A stretch of 8,201 nucleotides of DNA from Bacillota bacterium (GTDB taxonomy: Bacteria; Bacillota_I; Bacilli_A; Erysipelotrichales; Erysipelotrichaceae). Location of the stretch: assembly GCA_023387245.1 (NCBI GenBank), contig JAEWIH010000002.1, forward strand, positions 1 to 8,201, in the 5' to 3' direction. The notes beneath the pieces are model-generated. The model searched no databases and had not been told where the DNA came from. It saw nothing but the letters and a program-made list of their open reading frames with translations. Of this stretch, positions 1 to 8,201 are shown in pieces. A program made the position numbers and the translations under genes. Each line of letters starts with the position of its first letter. Position 1 is the first letter of the stretch.

Positions 1-405
1 CTTTAATATAATACTAGCAATATGTCTAATCAAACTATCACTACTATCAAAAAAAGTTTTATCACGCCTTTTAACAATAACTTTAAATGTCCTAGTTTCG
101 TTGTCTAATAAAGATAAAATATAATCATTTAAAGTATTAATATCTTTATTAATAATTTTACCAATAGAAAAACGGCTAATACCAAAAGTATGTTTAATAG
201 TTTCAATAATTTTATCTAAAAAAGAATGATTAATATCAACATCAACAATTAAACGATTGTAATCAGCCTCAACTTTACAACCTCCATATTTTTTCAATTG
301 ATTTTTTAAATTATTTCTTAACTGACTAACAAATTGTTTTCTATTTTTACCTTTAGTCGACAATTCACCATAACGACAAACAATGAATGTTTTATCACCT
401 TGCAT
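1..405 (-). CDS. thiI: tRNA 4-thiouridine synthase ThiI, N-terminal 135 residues (3' end outside the window)
   Basis: ThiI adenylates uridine 8 of tRNA and replaces its oxygen with sulfur, giving 4-thiouridine; in many bacteria it also serves thiamine thiazole synthesis. Translated by hand, the frame opens with MQGDKTFIVCRYGELSTKGK; the 'RYGELSTKGKNRKQF' stretch (residues 11-25) is the typical start of ThiI and belongs to its N-terminal ferredoxin-like domain. 'KVIVKRRDKTFF' near residues 108-119 fits the THUMP RNA-binding domain. The PP-loop pyrophosphatase domain, and any rhodanese domain, would lie past the left edge, so its type cannot be judged. The ATG at 405-403 overlaps the end of nifZ by 11 bases and has a GGAGAGG site 10 bases upstream. 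Position behind a cysteine desulfurase gene supports a NifZ-ThiI sulfur relay. No frameshift is visible. Confidence 0.93.
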   Translation of the reverse strand, partial: MQGDKTFIVCRYGELSTKGKNRKQFVSQLRNNLKNQLKKYGGCKVEADYNRLIVDVDINHSFLDKIIETIKHTFGISRFSIGKIINKDINTLNDYILSLLDNETRTFKVIVKRRDKTFFDSSDSLIRHIASIILK

Positions 406-1507
406 ACTCTTTCAACCTCTCCATAACACTTAAAAAGCAATCAATTTCATTAGTAGTATTGTCTATATCAAAACTAATCCTAATAACACTCTCCATCCGC
501 TCCCTACTAATATTTAAAGCATTAATAACCGGCGATAATTGATTATAACTTAAATGACAAGTAGACTGAGAAGAAACATAAATACCATTAGAAAATAAAT
601 GATTCATAATTACTTCACTACCAAAACCTAAATAACTAACAGATATTATATATGGACTATGATTATTAGCAGAATTAATTATATAATTACTATTTAATTT
701 ACTTTTAAAATAATCCATCAATGATTTAGTATATGAATAATTTTTTTCAAATTTTTCATACTTTAAACGTAAAGTCCGATACCACATCATTTGTGCAGGA
801 GCATTAATAGTACCAGGAACTAATCCAAATTCCTGACTCCCACCAAAAATAATAGGTTCAATTTTAACATTTCGTTTTTTATAAAATAAACCACAACCTT
901 TTAACCCACCTAATTTATGAGCCGATAAAGAAGCCATATCACAAAATTTTAACTCTTTAGTAGTTTTCATAATAGCTTGTGTATAATCAGCAAAAACTAA
1001 AGCCTTAGAACGACTTTTTACTAATTTGTAAATTTTTTCTAAATCAGAAACATTACCTAATTCATTATTAACAACATTAACAGTAACTAAAACCGTACTA
1101 TCATTTATTAATTGACTTAAATGATCTAAATCTAATTCACCAAATTCGTTATTACGACAATAAAGGACTTCAATATTAGAAGCAACATTTTTAAAAATAT
1201 TATATACCGAAGAATGTTCCATATAACTGGTAATAACTCGAACACGCTGCTGATTAAAAGTTTTTAAATAACCAATTATCCCTAAATTATTAGAAAAAGT
1301 TGCACCAGAAGTAAAATATAATTCATCACAAAATACACCTAACAATTGGGCACACTTTTCCCTAACTAAGCCTAAACGACGCTTAACTTTAATACCATCA
1401 TTATAAATAGACTCACTATTAAAAGAATATTCTTTTAAGGCATTAAAATAGCCATCTAAAATTTCTTCATTACAAATACTAGTTGCGGCATGATCAAAAT
1501 AAATCAT
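395..1507 (-). CDS. nifZ: Cysteine desulfurase, NifS/IscS family, NifZ type (sulfur donor for ThiI)
   Basis: A PLP enzyme of 370 residues that takes sulfur from L-cysteine as an enzyme-bound persulfide and releases alanine. The N-terminus MIYFDHAAT is typical of the family. Visible active-site residues: His98 (EHSS), Asn148 (NNELG), Asp174 and Gln177 (DYTQAI), the PLP lysine Lys198 (SAHKLGGLKG), the persulfide cysteine Cys317 in loop SSQSTC, and Arg343 (VIRISF). Two normally conserved places differ: the Arg of 'L-R-P/S-G-T' is Val230, and the Glu of 'TSGATE' is Phe71. The frame can be extended to a TTG at 1513, but the ATG at 1507 matches the family start and lies 10 bases from AAGGG, against 4 for the TTG. 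It starts 6 bases after the ezrA stop and overlaps thiI. The order ezrA-nifZ-thiI matches B. subtilis, where NifZ serves ThiI; IscS/SufS-type Fe-S roles are less likely, as no scaffold gene is nearby. It ends in TGA directly followed by TAA. Confidence 0.9.
   Translation of the reverse strand: MIYFDHAATSICNEEILDGYFNALKEYSFNSESIYNDGIKVKRRLGLVREKCAQLLGVFCDELYFTSGATFSNNLGIIGYLKTFNQQRVRVITSYMEHSSVYNIFKNVASNIEVLYCRNNEFGELDLDHLSQLINDSTVLVTVNVVNNELGNVSDLEKIYKLVKSRSKALVFADYTQAIMKTTKELKFCDMASLSAHKLGGLKGCGLFYKKRNVKIEPIIFGGSQEFGLVPGTINAPAQMMWYRTLRLKYEKFEKNYSYTKSLMDYFKSKLNSNYIINSANNHSPYIISVSYLGFGSEVIMNHLFSNGIYVSSQSTCHLSYNQLSPVINALNISRERMESVIRISFDIDNTTNEIDCFLSVMERLKEYAR
416..422 (-). promoter_or_regulatory. 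Ribosome binding site of thiI, inside nifZ
   Basis: GGAGAGG within the nifZ coding sequence lies 10 bases upstream of the thiI ATG at 405-403. It fixes the thiI start and the 11-base overlap with nifZ. Confidence 0.6.
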
Positions 1508-1513
1508 TACCAA

Positions 1514-3235
1514 TTAACCCTTAATGCCAACAACTTGTTGAATATTAATATCTGGATTATAATGCTCAATAGCATGAACAATCGTCTTTAGACTAGTAGT
1601 AAAATCACCATTTTTAAATAATAATTCAGCCTGATTAAGAGCAGAATCTAATTCTAAAGACTCAAATCTAAATCTATTAGCATATACAATTGTTTGTTCA
1701 ATCATATCAACACTACTAATCATATTATTAGATTCATTATATAAACGATATATAAAATCTAAAGCCTCACTCACATATTTATTAATTTGTAATAAATCAA
1801 TTTTTTCAACAACTAAACAGCCTTCAATTACACTTAACTTCTCATAAGCCAAAGCAACATCACGACTAAATTGTTCAGAAATAAATTCTAAATTTCGGGC
1901 TCTAATCTTACTATTAATTTCAATTAATAATAAATTTAATTTAACTAATTGTTCTTTAGCATAATCTTCATCTCTTTTCGCATTAGTAATCGTCATCAAA
2001 GAATTTTGAACATTTTCCTTTAATGCTAAAATATCATTATAAAAATTTTGTAATTCATAGCTTAATGTTGAATAAGGAATTTTTTCAAACGCCATTTTGC
2101 TAGTTAAATGTTCTTTAATTTGGCCCAAAGTCATCATTTTTTGTTCATATAATTTTAAATCAATTACAATTTTATCTAAAGAATAACGATTCAAATATTG
2201 TTCCAACACATTCTTTAAACCACTCATTTCATTTTCTAATGATGAAAATTGATTAAAAGCACTAACATTTAAAGCCAAAACTTGATCATAAGCAGCAGCT
2301 TCATTATTCATAGCCTGAATCAAACTATTAATTTTTTCGATTTTTGAATCAATAGAAACCGAAGCACTATCAATATCACCTTTTGTTAAATTTAGTCTAT
2401 CTTGTTCTAAAGAACTATTTAAACTTTTAAGTGTATTATCTATATCAAGATGCTCAACATATACACCTTTTTCAACAACTTGTTGATATAAATTGGTCAT
2501 TTCATCCAATAAATGAGGAATGTAGCCACTAGCGTGTTCAATTAATGTTGGTAAATTAGATAATTGTTTGCTTAATTGTAAAATATCAGCATCTAATTTA
2601 GTGAAAACATCATTAGCTTTTTCAAATTTTGAATTAAACATACACTCTTCAAAATCATTAAAGCTAATTTCAATATTTTTAAAAATATTATCTAAATATT
2701 GACTAGCCAAAGCAAGTTGATGATGTTTTTTATCATAATCTTCACGTAAAATTCTTAATTGATTTTTAGATGCATTAATTCGATCTCTTAAACGAATTTC
2801 ATCTTCTAATAAATTATCTAACTCCGAATTTAATTTATCAACTCTTTGACAATTCATAGTATAAATAGCATCTAATTCATTTATCGAAAATTTAGATTTT
2901 TTTAATTTACAAGCAGATAAATTATCATCACAATCAGCAATTAATAATGTCATCCTTTCAAAAGCATCAGAAACTTCTAAAAAAGCTGTTTTACAAAGTT
3001 CAACTCTTTCAGCTACCTCAGGATTTACTTTCTTTAAACCTTCAGCCTTTTGAATTTTATAACTCAAAGGTACCGAACGCATTGTGTTAATATCAACTTC
3101 TAATTTATCTAATTTATCTTTTAATCGTCGTCTTATAATTCTTCTAAACATGAAAAAACATATTAGTAATAAGCCCAAAGCAATAAAAACAAAAATTGTT
3201 TCTCGTCGCATTAAAATTTGTAAAAAATCACTCAC
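1514..3235 (-). CDS. ezrA: Septation ring formation regulator EzrA
   Basis: EzrA is a membrane-anchored negative regulator of FtsZ ring assembly that also works at the division site in Firmicutes. From the GTG start the protein has 573 residues, close to the roughly 560-570 usual in Bacillus. It has a short N-terminal tail, one transmembrane segment at about residues 13-30 (TIFVFIALGLLLICFFMF), a basic stop-transfer patch (RRIIRRR), and then a long cytoplasmic region of charged heptad-like helices with no enzymatic motif, as expected for the spectrin-like repeats. The end of the protein (VYANRFR at 517-523, then 'AELLFKNGDFTTSL') resembles the conserved EzrA C-terminus. The frame is open to an ATG at 3253, but that ATG has no ribosome binding site and would sit at the predicted transcription start; GTG at 3235 has GAGGTGA 5 bases upstream. 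nifZ follows after 6 bases. Another coiled-coil membrane protein is possible in principle, but C-terminus and context favour EzrA. Confidence 0.87.
   Translation of the reverse strand: MSDFLQILMRRETIFVFIALGLLLICFFMFRRIIRRRLKDKLDKLEVDINTMRSVPLSYKIQKAEGLKKVNPEVAERVELCKTAFLEVSDAFERMTLLIADCDDNLSACKLKKSKFSINELDAIYTMNCQRVDKLNSELDNLLEDEIRLRDRINASKNQLRILREDYDKKHHQLALASQYLDNIFKNIEISFNDFEECMFNSKFEKANDVFTKLDADILQLSKQLSNLPTLIEHASGYIPHLLDEMTNLYQQVVEKGVYVEHLDIDNTLKSLNSSLEQDRLNLTKGDIDSASVSIDSKIEKINSLIQAMNNEAAAYDQVLALNVSAFNQFSSLENEMSGLKNVLEQYLNRYSLDKIVIDLKLYEQKMMTLGQIKEHLTSKMAFEKIPYSTLSYELQNFYNDILALKENVQNSLMTITNAKRDEDYAKEQLVKLNLLLIEINSKIRARNLEFISEQFSRDVALAYEKLSVIEGCLVVEKIDLLQINKYVSEALDFIYRLYNESNNMISSVDMIEQTIVYANRFRFESLELDSALNQAELLFKNGDFTTSLKTIVHAIEHYNPDINIQQVVGIKG
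1518..1522 (-). promoter_or_regulatory. Ribosome binding site of nifZ, inside the end of ezrA
   Basis: AAGGG overlaps the last codons of ezrA and lies 10 bases before the ATG at 1507-1505. It lies only 4 bases before the alternative TTG at 1513, which is too close, so it decides for the ATG. Its position suggests translational coupling to ezrA. Confidence 0.55.
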
Positions 3236-3240
3236 AAAAA

Positions 3241-3247
3241 TCACCTC
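3241..3247 (-). promoter_or_regulatory. Ribosome binding site deciding the GTG start of ezrA
   Basis: On the minus strand GAGGTGA is followed by five T and then GTG at 3235-3233, a good Shine-Dalgarno match and spacing. The in-frame ATG further upstream (3253-3251) has no purine-rich site within 20 bases. This favours GTG initiation and shortens the protein by six residues. Confidence 0.7.
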
Positions 3248-3257
3248 ATACATTATT

Positions 3258-3287
3258 ATTTTAACACAATCTAAAATATTACTCCAA
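3258..3287 (-). promoter_or_regulatory. Candidate sigma-A promoter for ezrA-nifZ-thiI, extended -10 type
   Basis: Reading the minus strand, TTGGAG (3287-3282) is a partial -35 element, followed by an 18-base spacer ending in TGT and by TAAAAT (3263-3258) as -10 element. The TG one base before the hexamer makes an extended -10. Transcription would begin around 3251, about 16 bases before the GTG of ezrA and just upstream of its ribosome binding site. In DNA this AT-rich, -10-like sequences occur by chance, so this is a moderate call; transcription could also read in from the atp operon because no strong terminator is seen between. Confidence 0.4.
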
Positions 3288-3339
3288 TCTTTTTAACATA
3301 ATAAAAATAAAAAGAGATTGTATATCAACAACCTCATAT

Positions 3340-3593
3340 TTAATTTTTATTACAATAATCAGTAACAATCGTAGCTAGATTATCAACAAAATAAATAAAA
3401 CCTGCTCCTATATTTAAAAATATACGCTCACCTTCTTGATTAACATAATTTATTTTTGAAGGTATTAGTTGAGAAATATAGGGCATATGATTAGTTAATA
3501 ATCCGATTTGGCCACTAATAGTAACAACATTTAAAATAGATGCATCAAAATCAGCATAATGTTTATTAGGTGTAATAATTTTAACTTTAAACA

Positions 3594-3594
<1 letters not shown>
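3340..3594 (-). CDS. atpC: F1 ATP synthase epsilon subunit, short form without the C-terminal helical domain
   Basis: Epsilon sits on the central stalk with gamma and helps couple rotation to the c-ring; in most bacteria its C-terminal two-helix domain also inhibits ATP hydrolysis. This protein has 84 residues against the usual 130-140. The N-terminal beta-sandwich is complete: MFKVKIITPN at the start, 'SGQIGLLTNHMPYI' at 27-40 (normally 'G..GILPGH.P'), and 'GAGFIYFVDNLATIVTD' at 63-79. The protein stops at TAA just where the helical hairpin would begin. The roughly 100 bases downstream are AT-rich and contain no continuation that looks like the missing helices, so this is a real short form rather than a fresh frameshift. 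The ATG overlaps the atpD stop by one base (TAATG), and GGTG lies 7 bases upstream. Last gene of the atp operon. Confidence 0.92.
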
Positions 3595-7871
<4,277 letters not shown>

Positions 7872-7879
<8 letters not shown>

Positions 7880-8201
7880 TTATATCAATTTCCTTTAAAA
7901 AATCATCTAAAGCCTGTTGATGAACACTAGCATCTATTTCTTTATCTAATAATTTTTCAGTTGCTTTAATAGCAATATCAATCGCCTCTTTTTTAACAGT
8001 ATCTAACATTTCGTTTTTAGTTACTTCAATTGCTGTATTGGCTCTACTCAATTTTAAATTAGCATTTTCTTTTGCTTCTTGTATAATTTCATTTTTAATT
8101 ACTAAAGCTTCATTTTTAGCATTATTAAGTAACTGCTGCCGAGTGGAAATTGTTTCTTCATAATATTTTTTAGCATCATCTTTAATTAACTGAGCTTCTA
8201 A
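7872..8201 (-). CDS. atpF: ATP synthase b subunit, C-terminal 109 residues (5' end outside the window)
   Basis: The b subunit dimer forms the peripheral stalk that holds F1 against rotation. Only the C-terminal part is in the window, found by translating the frame that ends in TGA at 7874-7872. It is an almost unbroken charged helix (for example 'EALVIKNEIIQEAKENA', residues 31-47 of the fragment) with frequent Ala, Glu and Lys, as in the dimerisation domain, and it ends with 'AIDIAIKATEKLLDKEID' (73-90), the delta-binding region of b. The membrane anchor and start codon would lie past the right edge. The position directly before atpH, with an 8-base overlap, confirms the identity. Whether a second b-type gene (b') exists cannot be seen. 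Confidence 0.93.

Noticed and set aside
1508..1513. TTG at 1513 as start of nifZ
   Set aside because: It would place the AAGGG site only 4 bases away, while the ATG at 1507 gives the conserved MIYFDHAAT start at a workable distance.
1514..3235. EzrA-position gene as an SMC-like or phage tail-type coiled-coil protein
   Set aside because: There is no P-loop or ABC signature; a single N-terminal membrane anchor, EzrA-like length and C-terminus, and the nifZ-thiI neighbours point to EzrA.
3084..3296. Open frame of 70 codons on the plus strand across the ezrA start region
   Set aside because: It lies antisense to the ezrA 5' end and its promoter, its predicted protein is low-complexity Lys/Ile/Ser-rich, and no ribosome binding site or family resemblance is seen. 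It is a shadow of ezrA.
3285..3320. Inverted repeat CAATCT / AGATTG in the atpC-ezrA gap as a terminator of the atp operon
   Set aside because: The stem has six base pairs plus a few A-U pairs after a bulge, a loop of over ten bases and no T tract directly after it; it also overlaps the candidate -35 element. It is too weak to call.
3321..3339. A second -35-like TTGATA in the gap, paired with TATTAT
   Set aside because: The spacing of about 19 bases is poor and there is no extended -10 element. Such pairs are common in AT-rich DNA, and the promoter nearer ezrA is better.

Overview
The window is a compact, AT-rich stretch of bacterial chromosome. Every gene lies on the minus strand, so the text reads backwards through the genes. 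Transcription order is atpF (5' part cut off by the right window edge), atpH, atpA, atpG, atpD, atpC, then ezrA, nifZ and thiI (3' part cut off by the left edge). The only spacer of note is about 100 bases between atpC and ezrA. I see no RNA gene, insertion sequence, CRISPR array, phage gene or long repeat, and no stretch over 300 bases without a gene.

The host is most likely a low-GC Bacillota of the Bacilli type. EzrA is a division protein of Firmicutes, and the ezrA-nifZ-thiI order is, from memory, the same as in Bacillus subtilis. The strong A+T bias, tight packing and some short proteins suggest a reduced or host-associated lineage (Erysipelotrichia, RF39-like or Acholeplasma-like relatives), but this is an inference and no species is claimed. 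The standard code fits: all three tryptophans in about 2,700 residues are TGG, no frame contains an internal TGA, and atpF and nifZ end in TGA.

Right half (3340-8201): the F1 part and the peripheral stalk of an F-type ATP synthase in the canonical order b-delta-alpha-gamma-beta-epsilon. Genes overlap or lie within 11 bases of each other, so this is one operon; atpB and atpE would lie past the right edge. Catalytic and regulatory motifs of alpha and beta are intact. The epsilon subunit is only 84 residues and lacks the usual C-terminal helical hairpin, the part that inhibits ATP hydrolysis.

Left half (1-3253): ezrA (membrane-anchored regulator of the FtsZ ring), nifZ (cysteine desulfurase) and thiI (tRNA 4-thiouridine synthase, N-terminal part). 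NifZ takes sulfur from cysteine and is expected to pass it to ThiI for the thiolation of tRNA uridine 8. These genes are tightly linked and probably start from a promoter in the atpC-ezrA gap; that promoter and its ribosome binding site argue for a GTG start of ezrA at 3235.

Overall this is mostly housekeeping DNA. I did not find an undescribed system. The items worth a second look are the shortened epsilon subunit, the atp/ezrA junction, the ezrA start, and altered conserved residues in NifZ and EzrA.
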